Shown here one piece after another: positions 47,128 to 60,518 of a stretch of DNA of 64,000 nucleotides (position 1 is the first letter of the stretch; the number at the start of each line of letters is the position of its first letter). Location: contig CANTUQ010000158.1 of assembly GCA_947683425.1 (NCBI GenBank), positions 930,001 through 994,000 of the forward strand. The letters are read 5' to 3'. The notes under the pieces were generated by a model that saw nothing but the letters and a program-made list of their open reading frames with translations, had not been told where the DNA came from and did no database searches. Origin of the DNA: Excoecaria cochinchinensis (Eukaryota > Streptophyta > Magnoliopsida > Malpighiales > Euphorbiaceae). A program made the translations under genes and the position numbers.

Positions 47128-49785
47128 GTGTATTTCTGTATTTTTTATGTTCAATTTCCTGTTTTGAAGTATACATGAAATATTTGTGTTGACTTGTTGT
47201 GAGGATTTTGGTAGATTTGATAATTTGGGCATGTTGAGTTTATAAAGGAAACTCTGCTCAAATTTAGTTGAATCTCTGTTTATTATTTTTGTCACAAGTC
47301 AAGTTAACAAATTTAAAATTTAATGAAAGTAGTGCTGTTAGAAAGCTAAGACATGTACCCTTAAATTTTATAGCAATAGTCATGAGCCAATTCTAGCTCT
47401 AAGACCCACAAAAGTGGCAAAAATTGAGGTATCTCTATTTTGGCGAGTTCATTAGAATAGTATATGTTGATTAGATCATATCTAACGTTTTAGATATCCA
47501 AAAGACCTGTTAGTTGTTCCGTTAGAAACTCAACATCCTAGGGACAAATTGTTAAGAAGGGCGTTTTGTCTAATAATGTGTTTTAGAGGTTAGTTTAGGC
47601 AGTTCAAGTTTGAGAAGAAAAGCTGTCCTGATATTCTAATTTTGTGGGACACTTATGATGCTACTATCACGAGCGTGATAGAACATGATATTTGATGGTT
47701 TTCCTTCTTATTTGGGACCTCTAGGCTGGTACGAAACATTGCCCACCGATACCCTCCCCTGTTTAGTATAATTCGGTTTGTTTTTACTCCTGAAAGACAC
47801 CTAAACTTCACCGGAGCATTTTGGAAGTTGTTTGACACATGTTTAGAGTCTTGTAAAGAGTATATGAATGGTTGCCACTTAGGAATACATTTGATCAAGG
47901 TACTTTAATTGTAATTAAGTTCTATAGGAGGGCTCTTGGAATAAGTGGCATTTTATTGGCCATAACTCCTTAATTTCAAGTCCATTTATAACGAGATTTG
48001 TATCATTGAAATGTTAACAAGAAGATAATCATTTGATCTGAGGCCATGATGGTTAAAAGGGATGTATCCTGGTTTTTAGAAGTCATATAGGTGAATATTG
48101 GATGAGTCCTTGAAAGAGGTTTGTGTAGTGGAGCTTTGTACATGAAGTTCAGCCATTGTCATGAGCGCGACACGGGTCACGGGCATGATAGTGTGCTCCG
48201 ATGAGTATAGATGTGAGATTGTATTCTATCGCGATCATAGGCATTGCCATGAGCACGACAGAAGGGACTTTTGAGGTCTGTCGCGAGCGCGATATAGTCT
48301 CAAGTTTGGAATATTTTCTAAATATCTTATTCTGTGTAAATTGTGATATTTGCTTTGTGAATAACTATGCATATGAAAGTTATAGATGTGCTAATTCAAG
48401 TAAACATATGTATATTGAAATGTTTGTTTGTTGATAAACCCTACATGAGTGCATGATATTAAATGACATGTAAATCCTTAACTTAGTTGTATGGAAAATG
48501 ATAAGTATATATGTGATCATGTAAGGTTATGCATATTGAGGTAGGAGCTTGTATGATAAATCATATATGTGTGCGTATGCAAGATATCATATGTTAGGAC
48601 GCTAGTTAATGTTGATGTATTGGTACAACTTATTGTCTTGAGCTTATGAATTGCTTATTTACATGGAGACTAATAATGTGGCAATCCAGGTGAGCATGCG
48701 ATCATATATGTTTATACAACTTGTATAAATTTAATGATGAACTGTGAAATTGATAATAAGATATACGCGTATGGAAGTGAATAGTGTTAAGAGCTATCCG
48801 ATATTTGTTTAACGCAATTTTCCGAAGGTTTATATAATGAAAATCTGAATTAAGTACTGGGTCAGTTGTCTAGCCTACAAGTCGAGTCGTGGATAGATAG
48901 GCATGCCTATAGGGTCTAAAGTGTTTTAGCCAAAAGCGAGTAATTATGTATTTGATAATAAGATATCTACGGATACTAATGCGATATTAAGGTATCCACA
49001 GATACTAATGCGATAATAAGGTATCTACGGAAACTAATACGATAATAAGGTATCTACGGATACTAATGCAATATTAAGGTATCAATGGAAGAATTTATTT
49101 CTGTACCAATGGGTACTAATGCGACTGATTATTTCTATACCTACGGGTACTAATGCGATTAATTATTTTAGTATCTGCGGATACTAGCTTAAAGGTATCT
49201 ACAGATATCAGAGTGATAACCCGTTATCCACTACTATAAAAGTGCAGGCAAATTAGGAAATCGCTAGTAAGCAAGTGTTTGATTATCAATTTGATGTTTT
49301 ATGTGAATTCTTGAGTGTATAATATTGATAGCCTTTGGTGCAAGCAATGTGCTTTTGTGATTATTATTTGATAAGGTTATGCAATGTATATATATATATG
49401 TATCGGTGTTGATCATTATTCGTGTAGAATGTGAATTTAATGCATAAAGGTTGCAATATCTGGTATCTGGTAGACTATGATATATTAACAAGTAAATGTT
49501 GTAAAATTTATATGAATTAGTATGTATGCGGTAATATTAGGGATTGAATAAAAGTATGTAACATATATATATATGTGATGTTTGTGAGAGGTGAAATTAT
49601 AGAATTGCCATAAAAAAAAGATGATATAATAAGCAAATAACATATGAGAGTTTAAGATTAAACGTAAAGAATTAGAAAATGCCTTCGATGATACTGTTAG
49701 TCGCCTTATGTGATTGTGATGATTGCTCTAGTGCTGATGTTAATTCGAATTGCATATTTATGTATGTTGCCTAAGCATGTAATTG
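47128..49785 (+). repeat. G-family LTR, copy A, joined to E at its right end
   Basis: Collinear with D and D' from CCAATTCTAGCTCTAAGACC (47386) through CATCCTAGGG..TTAAGAAGG (47530-47560). The palindrome cassette has its own form: CTATCACGAGCGTGATAG (47663-47680) and TGTCATGAGCGCGACA-like units (48157-48293). ATAGGCATGCCTAT is at 48897-48910 and a 29-bp hairpin array follows. The natural LTR end is replaced by E sequence at the duplication junction. Confidence 0.75.
48963..49215. repeat. 29-33 bp hairpin array in the G LTR
   Basis: Four 29-bp units (GTATCTACGGATACTAATGC followed by GATAATAAG) start at about 48963, 48992, 49021 and 49050, followed by a diverged unit and three to four longer ones. 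Each unit is a small hairpin: GTATC-tac-gGATAC, or GTACC-aat-gGGTAC, or GTATC-tgc-gGATAC. The second copy is at 58215-58467. Confidence 0.85.
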
Positions 49786-50227
49786 TAGTATGATGAATGT
49801 GTAATATTAATGCTATGATTGAGCTTGTATGTTATATATGGACGTGAGGTGATTTCAGAAGGACAAATCCGCGTTAGCAACGGTCAACACTAGGGCTACA
49901 CCTTTAGTGTAGCTTTTGGGGTTTAACTATGTGTTTGTACAAGCTATGTAAGATATTATTTTGGCAATAGAAAATATGTAAAGCCGTTATAACTAAGTAT
50001 AGTAAACTTAATGAATGTCTATACATATGTAAGTATGTGAGTATGATAGGTAGCATGGGAACTTATGTCATATAATGCATGTGAATGTATGCTTAATGAT
50101 AAAAATTTTATTATTAAGATTATATGTATGAAATTTTAGGATGGTGAAATGTGATTGTGTTTTTTCGTTGTGGCTGTTCCTGACTGCATTAGCTGAGCTA
50201 ATCTAGTGGTTGAGAATGGGCGTTACA
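49786..50227 (+). repeat. E LTR 3' end, second copy
   Basis: Near-identical to 40547-40990, ending GGGCGTTACA. With the preceding G sequence it forms a chimeric G/E LTR upstream of the second gag. Confidence 0.85.
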
Positions 50228-50336
50228 AGTTATGGTATGAAACCCCAGGTTTAGTCTTTTCTGGGTAATTGGGTAGTTAGGATATGTATAGACATGTTGA
50301 CCTAATGCAGATGTCCTTGTGTAAATGTGCAGATCG

Positions 50337-51494
50337 ATGGATCCTAGTGACAACCCTAGTCATCACTCGAGAGAGAGACGGCCGAAAGTGTTAATCCTTG
50401 AGAAGTAGATGTGACGGGGTCTGGTCAGTTAGGGCTAGTCAGTTTTGGAAATGAGGTTCCGATGGTTCCAATGGAGGCTTTGCTAAAGATGTCACAAGAC
50501 ATGGCCAGAGTGCTGGATCGAATGACGGCACCGAAGGCTCCAGTGGAATCATTAAGAACGCATAGAGCGAAAGAGTTTCATTGTACAAGGTTGGATGAGT
50601 CTGAAAAAGCAGAATACTGGATAGAAAAGGTGCAGAGGGTTCTAAGAGAGATCAAACGTCCTTCGGATCAACGAGTAGAATGTGTAGTATTGTTACTTTA
50701 GGGTGCAGCATACGACTGGTGGAAATTAGTTCTGCAGCATCCGATGCTCCCGAATCTAATTACTTGGGAATTCTATGAAAGAGAGTTCCGTAATAAGTTT
50801 GGGACCAAGGAATATAGAGAGGCCAACTGGAAGCGATTCTTGAATTTGAGGCAGAGAACAATGACTGCAGCAGAGTATGAGAAAGAGTTCTGCCTATTGA
50901 GTAAGTATGCACCAAAGGGTGTATTGACTGAGGAGTTCAGGTGTCAGCAGTTTGAAGAAGGGCTGATTGAAGAGATTAAGGCGTTACTGATCTCACTGAC
51001 TACAGAGCAGAATGTAAGCTACTATCAGATAGTTCAAGCTACTATACGAGCTGAGAGATAATTTGGAGTACAATGGGAAAGGATATAGAAAAGGAATTTT
51101 AATCGAGGTGGATCTAATATGGGCAAGAGACGAAGAGATTTTGAGATGGCACCACCAGCAAAATCTGTGTTTAGTTCAGCAGCAAGGGGTAAGAACCGAG
51201 GAGCACCATCTGTATTTGGATCTGGTAGAGGTACATCCGGTACCAAGAATGAAGTGCATGAGTGTCCCCATTGTGGCCAAAGGCATAGACGGAAATGCTG
51301 GAAAGTGACACGTGTATGTTTTAGGTGTGGAAGTACTGAGCATTTCTTAGCCAACTGTCCAAAGGTGTATGATGTAACTGGAAATCAGCAGGAATAGAGC
51401 AAAGGTGGTTCTAATTTACCTCCAGTTAATAGAGGAAGAGGTAGAGTGTGAGGCAGAGGCAGCCAGTCAAGAGGTGTAGCTGACTCAGAAACAT
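50337..51494 (+). pseudogene. Gag relic of a Tekay/Del-like element, copy B
   Basis: Same structure as the gag at 41100. Differences: the in-frame ATG of copy A (41141) is ACG here; the first knuckle keeps its Cys (CPHCGQRHRRKCWK) where copy A has TGA; a TAG replaces Gln in the tail (after GNQQE). The TAG after VECVVLLL (50699) and the stop after ATIRAE (51059) are shared, so they predate the duplication. The knuckle CFRCGSTEHFLANCP is intact. Dead copy. Confidence 0.9.
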
Positions 51495-53480
51495 CTCTTA
51501 AGCTTTGATTGGTATGTTTTTAGTGGGAATTAATCATCTCTTAAGTTTTGATTGGTAAGTTTTTAGTGGGTTTTCTCTTCTTCTTAATCTTTTCTCTTGA
51601 TCTTGGTTAGATGTGTTCTTAATCTAGGATTTTTGTGTTTGTATGGTCCTTGGGTTTTTGGGTTTAGATGCACCTACTAATGATCCCAAGGGGAAAAAGA
51701 AGGCGAGTGGGAGTGGAGCTTGCAACTAGGAGCATAGGAATTTACAGGTTTGGGAATTTATTTGAATTATTTGCACTTTTGTGATTTGGTATGTTTGAAT
51801 GAATTTCTGGAAATTTGAGGTTTGATGAGGCTCATGTTAGTGCAAATGTTATGGGTTTTAGCTTGATTTAAGTTGTGATGCATGAATGATGAGTTATTGA
51901 AGCAAATTTGAAGTTTGATGAACTTTGCTGAAATTTTCTGGGTTTGTCACTTTTGAGAAGTTTGATTATGTTAATTCATGATTTTGATTGTGTTAATTGT
52001 TGTAAAGCTGTGTTTTATGTTAATTATGATGATCGAAAGGTTGATTTGAGGCTAGACGAAGTTTGGGTTGATTTGTGTTTGAGATTGGAGGTTTGGGTGA
52101 TTTGGGAGTGTGATTTTCTGCAGATTTTCGCGTAAGAGCTGGAAATCACGACTCTGTCCCGAGCGCGACACTATCGCAAGGTCGCGGCAGAGCTTGATGA
52201 ATTCAGCCCTTGCACGTGGCCTAGCGGATTTGGGCTGCCGAGCCGCCACAGCGAGAGCTCTCTGTCTCGAGCATGACAGAACGCTTGGCTACCGAGCGAA
52301 ATTGGACAGTCCCCTGTTGCAAGCGCGTGCTTGTACGCAAGCACGATAGCTTTTATTGGCCACTCACTGTCGTGAGGGTGACAGTGAGATGTGCTTCTGT
52401 CTCAACGCGAGCGCGAAGACTGCCGCGATCGCGACCTGGGCCAAGTTTTGCCTCTGTCGCTAGCGCGACACCCCTGGTTTCAATTTGAGTTTTCTTTTGT
52501 GATTTCCGATGTTTAATTTATGAACTTGGGATGCTTTTAGGTTTATACTTGGACAATTTTATTAAGTATATGAATATAATTTGATGTATTATGCATGACC
52601 TGCAAGAGTTAGTTTAGTGGATAGTTAGGCATACCTAATAGAGTTCAGTAGCTGCAACCCTCAGTTCTATTCTGGACCCTGATCAGGTCCCCGTTTGGTT
52701 CCTCGCGAACCTCAATGTGTTTGGATCTTGTTTAAGATCCCATCTGTATAATGTTTTTGAATGAGAAAATGTGATGTTGCTTTTTGATTCGTACCTGTAA
52801 GGTACCGCCATGCGTTCACTCGTTATCCACTACTGTGAGTCAGTAGGTGTTATACTTTGTTGTCTTATCAGAATGTGAATCCGAATGACTATGATTATAA
52901 GCATGTGAATCTGAATGACTATGATTATGAGCATATGAATCAGTTAGCATATGAATATGATTCGCTTATGATTATATAGTATATGATTATCAGCATATGC
53001 CAATATGTATGTGATCTACCTTGACCATCATTGTGAATGGCCGTCCATATTATTGTTGTTTGTTTCCCCACTAAGTGTTATCGCTTAGCACGAGTATTTC
53101 ATCCGTGCAGGTGCGGAAGCTGTATAGCTTTTGGGAGAGTCGCCGCAAGTCAAGCCAACACAGAGGGATTGATGTTAGGACTTAGTTTTTGTAATAGTGA
53201 ACTCTCATTGCATTTAGTCTTTTGTTCAGCTTCCGCCTTGTAATTTTGAAAGATGTCATTATTTTGGTAATATCAGAACAGTTATATAATGAATATTATT
53301 ATTGCATCTTTGAATGAATGATCAGTTTGGTTTTAAAGTTTTAAGTTCCGCTATATATATGTATATTGATATTATGTCTACGAATGTTATTGCATCGTTT
53401 TACTTGGTAACACCCATGCTCATATGGGTTCTCACTTCATTGCGGATGGGTTCTCCTACGTATGGGTAGGGGGTGTTACA
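51495..53480 (+). repeat. C-family LTR 3' part, copy B
   Basis: Copy of 42258-44227. The AGGCATGCC palindrome carries one change here (AGGCATACC, about 52627-52635). CTAAGTG..CGCTTAG is at 53071-53088 and the end at 53480. Confidence 0.8.
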
Positions 53481-56379
53481 TAGTCCCTAAACATGGTAAA
53501 ATTACAATTTAATCCTTAAACTTAACAAAAATTGGAAAATGCCATTAGTTCATTCTTTTTACCTTTTTAACCTTTATTTAACATACAAATTACCGTTATG
53601 CCCTCATACTACCAATTTCATGCCAAATTATATTTTAGTTCCTAAAAAGTGACCAACTTTCATATTTAACCAATTATGGTAAAAACTATTTATGGTAACC
53701 TATTTATGGTAAAAACTACCATTATGTCCTCAAAACTTTGCATTTATTCCAATTAAATCCATTTTTCATGCAAGTATCATTTTAATCACAACTTAAACAT
53801 TTTAAGCTCATTTTTACCAAATTGCCCCCTATATAAAACTGGCAGACATCTTTGGTCAGGATAAATTAGACGTTAACCCGATAGGTTCAATACAAAATAG
53901 AGAGACCCCGTGGGACCACCCCTATAGGTTTAATACATAATAGAGGGACCCCGTGGCACCACCCCTATGATACAAAAAATAGAAATACAGATCAATACTA
54001 TATTAAAACAGAACAATATATAGAATAGGACAGTCATTGGCCTATAATAAGTGAGATGCCATGCTCACACCCACGGTCTTATGTCCTTCTGGCTAGTCAT
54101 CAAATCCTGAACTAGACTTGACTACCAGATTACTACATAGTGCATCAAAATTCCACTTTCCACATTTTTAAGTTACCATTCATACTTTTCCTGGAATTTC
54201 ATCATTATATTCCATTCTTTTCCATACAATTCGATCATTATACATTTAATTTTCATCCATGTGTCATCTTATGCCATAAAACTCATGAAATCATCATGGT
54301 ACACATCGATACACATATACTTACCATTCGACCATGATATTAATTTTTCACCATTAATTCTTTTCAACACTTTTAAAATTTATTTAGGTGATTTACATGT
54401 CAAATATCATAGCCATGCCATTATTTCACATCAAAACACACCAAAATCATATCTTTACATACATTGATCAAATCGGCCAACATATTCATCATCCATCATA
54501 AATTATTTTCATCACCTTTATCATTCATTTAGGTAAATTACATGTCAATTAACTTATTTATATCATTAGTTTGCATTAGAACATATCAAAATCACATTTT
54601 TACTCACTTATTTAATTTAGCCAAAGCACATATCATCCATCATGTGAATTTTTGTTTCTCTAATTCATTCCATTAGCTAGATTACATGTTAATTTTCTAG
54701 TTATATCATTAAATCATATTAAACATATAAAAATCTCATTTTTACCGATATATACCATTCGGCCTACATGTTGTCCATGGTATATGTTTTATTTCTTTTC
54801 ATTTCAATCATTCAAAATCTCATTTATAATCTTCCTAAATAAGACTATATGGTTTGATTCAATTAAACATGCATATTTCACATACTTTATGTTTAAACAT
54901 AACTAAAAATCATACTTTTAACATGGAAAAAGGAGGATATTGTATCCACTAACCTTATGTTCATGCTCTTCACGCTAAGATCTTCCTTTCATAGCCATAG
55001 CTCCTCAAAACACCATCACTTTCCTTATGCCCCAATAGTGGCCAAATATAAACACCAAAGAAAACACCATAAATTTATCTCCTTTATGCCAAATAATTAC
55101 ATAAACATACTTTTAACATCCTAAAATACCATTTGAACCATTGAATCAATTTAAAAATATCAACTTTACATACATCAATTTTCTTATTTTCTCTCACTTA
55201 TTCCCCTTCAAATGAACTCTAATCACCATCACTAGATTTTAGAGAGGCTAAACTTTACTTAGGAGGCTTGGATTTGGGAAGAGATGAAGAGAGAATTGAA
55301 AAAAATGAAGGAAGAATCAAGATGAGCAATTCGGCCTAAGGGAGAGAGGGAGGAGGCTGTTTGATTTCTAGGTTTTTCTCTAGAGAAATCTGGTGTTTTA
55401 GCCTTTATATAGCCTCATCTAATGGGCTAAGCCATGGCCCAACCAATTTGGGCAAACCCAAAAGCCCATTTAGGTTAATAAGCCCATTTTTCAACCATAA
55501 ATTATTTTTATTACTTTCCAAGCTCAATTTCTCTCAAAATCAATTTAATAATTCTTAAAATATATAATTTAGCCTTCACATAAAATTTTATCTCAATCGG
55601 AGACCGTTTCCTAGTCCGATAATTTCTTACCAATCCGATAACTCAATTTTCTGTCTAACCGTAAAATTTATTTTTCATTACCATTTGATTCTCCATAATA
55701 TTTCAAGAAAATCCGTACTTTTAGATAATTTTTCTGAGGTCCATAACTATATTTAGAGTCCGGTCAAACTTTGGTCAAACTAATCAAAACAAAGTCAACT
55801 GGTCTGACCGATCCGGTTCACTTTTCATTATTGACCTTATTTTTACTCTTTATAACTCATTTAACCTTGATTTCATCTCAATCAGGGTCCTTATCCAGTT
55901 CAGTTAAATTGAATAGGTCAAGTCCACAAATTTCTAAATGTCACCGAAAACTTTATTTTTCACTACCAAAAATTCATAAATATTATTTAGAGTTTATGTA
56001 TGCCTTCTAAATCATTTTTAGAGGTCATTTACTATTTTTAAAATTTTGGTCAAAGTTCGGTCAAACCCTTGGTTACTATTAAACCGAATAAGAGGCTTTT
56101 CTTCGGTTTGACTTTTGGGGACCTATTTGACCTCATTTTCACTCCAAATTACACCTCCAGAATCGTTATAAAATATACTTTCCAATGGTCTAATAAAATA
56201 TTTTTTGCTTTAGGGTTCTTGGGAAGTCACCCATCAGGGGCTTCCCTGACCTAAGCACATTTATCATTTCTTCTCTTTTGTCTTTGAGGGCATAATCACT
56301 GATATTTTCACCCGCAATTCATATTATAAACTTTACAGAATCCACTGATTAGTACTAACCCAGTATTCAGGCCATTACA
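53481..56379 (-). repeat. F LTR first 2.9 kb, inverted, copy B
   Basis: Copy of 44228-47127 with scattered base changes. Confidence 0.85.
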
Positions 56380-59300
56380 GTGTATTTCTGTATTTTTGAT
56401 GTTCAATTTCCTGTTTTGAAGTATACATGAAATATTTGTGTTGACTTGTTGTGATGATTTTGGTAGATTTGATAATTTGGGCATGTTGAGTTTATAAAGG
56501 AAACTCTGCTCAAATTTAGTTGAATCTCTGTTTATTATTTTTGTCATAAGTCAAGTTAACAAATTTAAAATTTAATGAAAGTAGTGCCGTTAGAAAGCTA
56601 AGACATGTACCCTTAAATTTCATAGTAATAGTCATGAGCCAATTCTAGCTCTAAGACCCTCAAAAGTGGCAAAAATTGAGGTATCTCTATTTTGGCGGGT
56701 TCATTAGAATAGTATATGTTTATTAGATCATATCTTACGTTTTAGATATCCAAAAGACCTGTCAGTTGTTCCGTTAGAAACTCAACATCCTAGGGACAAA
56801 TTGTTAAGAAGGGCGTTTTGTCTAATAATGAGTTTTAGAGGTTAGTTTAGGCAGTTCAAGTTTGAGAAGAAAAGCTGTCCTGATATTCTAATTTTGTGGG
56901 ACACTTATGATGCTACTATCACGAGCGTGATAGAACATGATATTTGATGGTTTTCCTTCTTATTTGGGACCTCTAGGCTGGTACGAAACATTGCCCACCG
57001 ATACCCTCCCCTGTTTAGTATAATTCGGTGTGTTTTTACTCTTGAAAGACACCCAAACTTCACCGGAGCATTTCGGAAGTTGTTTGACACATGTTTAGAG
57101 TCTTGTAAAGAGTATATGAATGGTTGCCACTTAGGAATACATGTGATCAAGGTACTTTAATTGTAATTAAGTTCTATAGGAGGGCTCTTGGAATAAGTGG
57201 CATTTTATTGGCCATAACTCCTTAATTTCAAGTCCATTTATAACGAGATTTGTATCATTGAAATGTTAACAAGAAGATAATCATTTCATCTGAGGCCATG
57301 ATGGTTAAAAGGGATGCATCCTGGTTTTTAGAAGTCATATAGGTGAATATTGGATGAGTCCTTGAAAGAGGTTTGTGTAGTGGAGCTTTGTACATGAAGT
57401 TCAGCCATTGTCGTGAGCGCGACACGGGTCACGGGCATGATAGTGTGCTCCGATGAGTATAGATGTGAGATTGTGTTCTATCGTGATCATAGGCATTGCC
57501 ATGAGCACGACAGAAGGGACTTTTGAGGTCTGTCGCGAGCGCGATAGAGTCTCAAGTTTGGAATATTTTCTAAATATCTTATTCTGTGTAAATTGTGATA
57601 TTTGATTTGTGAATAACTATGCATATGAAAGTTATAGATGTGCTAATTCAAGTAAACATATGTATATTGAAATGTTTGTTTGTTGATAAACCCTACATGA
57701 GTGCATGATATTAAATGACATGTAAATCCTTAACTTAGTTGTATGGAAAATGATAAGTATATATGTGATCATGTAAGGTTATGCATATTGAGGTAGGAGC
57801 TTGCATGATAAATCATATATGTGTGCGTATGCAAGATATCATATGTTAGGACGCTAGTTAATGTTGATGTATTGGTACAACTTATTGTCTTGAGCTTATG
57901 AATTGCTTATTTACATGGAGACTAATAATGTGGCAATCCAGGTGAGCATGCGATCATATATGTTTATACAACTTGTATAAATTTAATGATGAAGTGTGAA
58001 ATTGATAATAAGATATACGCGTATGGAAGTGAATAGTGTTAAGAGCTATCCGATATTTGTTTAACGCAATTTTGTGAAGGTTTATATAATGAAAATCTGA
58101 ATTAAGTACTGGGTAAGTTGTCTAGCCTACAAATCGAGTCGTGGATAGATAGGAATGCCTATAGGGTCTAAAGTGTTGTAGCCAAAAGCGAGTAATTGTG
58201 TATTTGATAATAAGATATCTATGGATACTAATGCGATATTAAGGTATCTACAGATACTAATGCGATAATAAGGTATCTACGGATACTAATACGATAATAA
58301 GGTATCTACGGATACTAATGCAATATTAAGGTATCAATGGAAGAATTTATTTCTGTACCAATGGGTACTAATGCGACTGATTATTTCTATACCTACGGGT
58401 ACTAATGCGATTAATTATTTTAGTATCTGCGGATACTAGCTTAAAGGTATCTACAGATATCAGAGTGATAACCCGTTATCCACTACTATAAAAGTGCAGG
58501 CAAATTAGGAAATCGCTAGTAAGCAAGTGTTTGATTATCAATTTGATGTTTTATGTGAATTCTTGAGTGTATAATATTGATAGCCTTTGGTGCAAGCAAT
58601 GTGCTTTTGTGATTATTATTTGATAAGGTTATGCAATGTATATATATATATGTATCGGTGTTGATCATTATTCGTGTAGAATGTGAATTTAATGCATAAA
58701 GGTTGCAATATCTGGTATCTGGTAGACTATGATATGTTAACAAGTAAATGTTGTAAAATTTATATGAATTAGTATGTATGCGGTAATATTAGGGATTGAA
58801 TAAAAGTATGTAACATATATATATATGTGATGTTTGTGAGAGGTGAAATTATAGAATTGCCATCAATAAAAGATGATATAATAAGCAAATAACATATGAG
58901 AGTTTAAGATTAAACGTAAAGAATTAGAAAATGCCTTCGATGATACTGTTAGTCGCCTTATGTGATTGTGATGATTGCTCTATTGCTGATGTTAATTCGA
59001 ATTGCATATTTATGTATGTTGCCTAAGCATGTAATTGTATTGATGATCACTGTGTGTGTTCATCCATATTTTGTTATTTCCCCACTAAGCGTTATCGCTT
59101 AGTATGGATGTTTTGTCCATGTACGTTTCTAAATATAGCATTTTGCAAGACAGTCCTGCATCGCCAACGGCCAACACACTAGGAATCCGCTGTTTATGTA
59201 GGTTATTTTGTAATAATATGAGATGTGTATTTATAGTTGGCATGTGTAAAGGAACTAAAGTTTTTGTCTCAATAAGTTGAATTTTTGTAAAGTGAAAACT

Positions 59301-59484
59301 ATGTAAGGCATTAAGTGTTTTGTAATATTATGCATAGATTTTCATAACATAATTGAATGTAGCTTACGAAAGAAATTTATTTAACTTGATCTTTGTAAGG
59401 AATACTGATTTATGCGCATGTGATGTGTTGCAACACTTCATAGCCATCGTAGTAAAGCTCTATATGTGGTTGGGGGGTGTTACA
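56380..59484 (+). repeat. G-family LTR, copy B, with its own end
   Basis: Copy of 47128-49785 continuing to the natural LTR end GGGGGGTGTTACA at 59484. It includes CTAAGCG..CGCTTAG (59085-59102), ATGGATG.TTTGTCCATG and AGGAATCCGCTGTTTATGTA, matching the inverted G end at 13817-14477. No primer site follows. Confidence 0.8.
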
Positions 59485-60489
59485 TAAACTCATACTCATA
59501 TAATTACTCTTGTACCCATACTATGCATTTAACACTATAATCCTTCCAGGGTACATTTTGGGTTATTACACACGGTGGGCAGGAATCCCTGACATCCTAT
59601 AAGCTTAATTTATCGCATGTTGCAGAGAACAAATTTCAGGTTCAATTTTGTACAGGGTTTTTCACCTAGCTCGAGGCCTTTCAGGCAAAAGTGTCTCATT
59701 GCAAATGTTGATGTATGTCTTAAGTTTATAATGACATAAAAATCATGCAATCTGGACTTATATCTTAGGAGATATGCCCTTGGGAACATCGACTATTCCC
59801 ATTGTACTAGAAGCAACAGACATGTAACTTTGATCAAATTTTTTAATACACTAAAGACAAAACTAGGTTTTGGTTTCTTTTAACACTTAAGGGTATATCT
59901 CTTAAGTTTCATTTCTAACTAGAATCACTCCAATTAGAGGTCCGTAAGCAGAATTATGGCCTAAACAGGGTCACGGGTCTAGGCAGAATTTCCTCCTAAG
60001 CACACTATAGGCCAATTCTTGCATTTTCAACCAAATTTAAGACCACTACTCAATTCCAATCATCAACTAACAATCAATTTAACATCAAGATTATCTCAAA
60101 TAAATACATGTACATATGGAAAGAAAAGTGAGTTCCCAAACCTTTTATATGCGCTAAAACACTTCTTTAAGCTCCACTTGTGCCCACTTTCTCCTTCCCC
60201 TTCTTTTTATAGTTGGAACCCTCCTCTATTTCCACCAAAAACTCACTTTAAAATATCCTTTAACTCAACAATTCCAGCTAACATTAATTGATAGGAGAAA
60301 AAATAAAAGTTGTCAACTTAACTTACCCCAACTACTTGAAAACTTAATTTTATCCAAGTGTACTTTGATGTGTGAGTAATTTGATTGAAATGATGTGTAT
60401 TTTCTGATGTCAATCAGTGGTTTCGGGGGGAAATTTTCATCCATGGGTGGAAAGTATTTTATTTCATCATCAGAAAATACTGGTTATGA
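59485..60489 (-). repeat. Degraded D-like LTR sequence
   Basis: On the minus strand, phrases match the leader zone of D-type LTRs: TTACGGACCTCTAATTGGAG (59960-59930), AAGTGGGCACAAGTGGAG-like purine-rich sequence (60172-60195), and GGTTTGGGAACTCAC. The first 300 bp and the last 120 bp are unassigned; an inverted repeat (TTTTCTGATG near 60396, CATCAGAAAA near 60469) lies just before the CACTA end. No gene. Confidence 0.4.
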
Positions 60490-60518
60490 CACTACAAGAA
60501 AATGAAGTTTTCACGATG

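Larger units (their letters stand above)
40547..49785 (+). repeat. Tandem duplication, first unit (about 9.24 kb)
   Basis: Nearly every base recurs 9237-9252 bp downstream. The unit runs from within the E LTR through primer site, gag relic, C LTR and inverted F fragment into the G LTR. The junction near 49785 joins G sequence (CCTAAGCATGTAATTGTA) to E sequence (GTATGATGAATG). Confidence 0.9.
49786..59033 (+). repeat. Tandem duplication, second unit (about 9.25 kb)
   Basis: Same order and orientation as the first unit, with scattered point differences and few indels. It ends near 59033 where G sequence carries on (TTGATGATCACTGTG) instead of switching to E. Confidence 0.9.

Noticed and set aside
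48963..49215. Regularly spaced short repeats that could suggest a CRISPR array.
   Set aside because: Units are contiguous hairpins of 29-33 bp with no unique spacers, duplicated with the LTR in a plant retrotransposon context.
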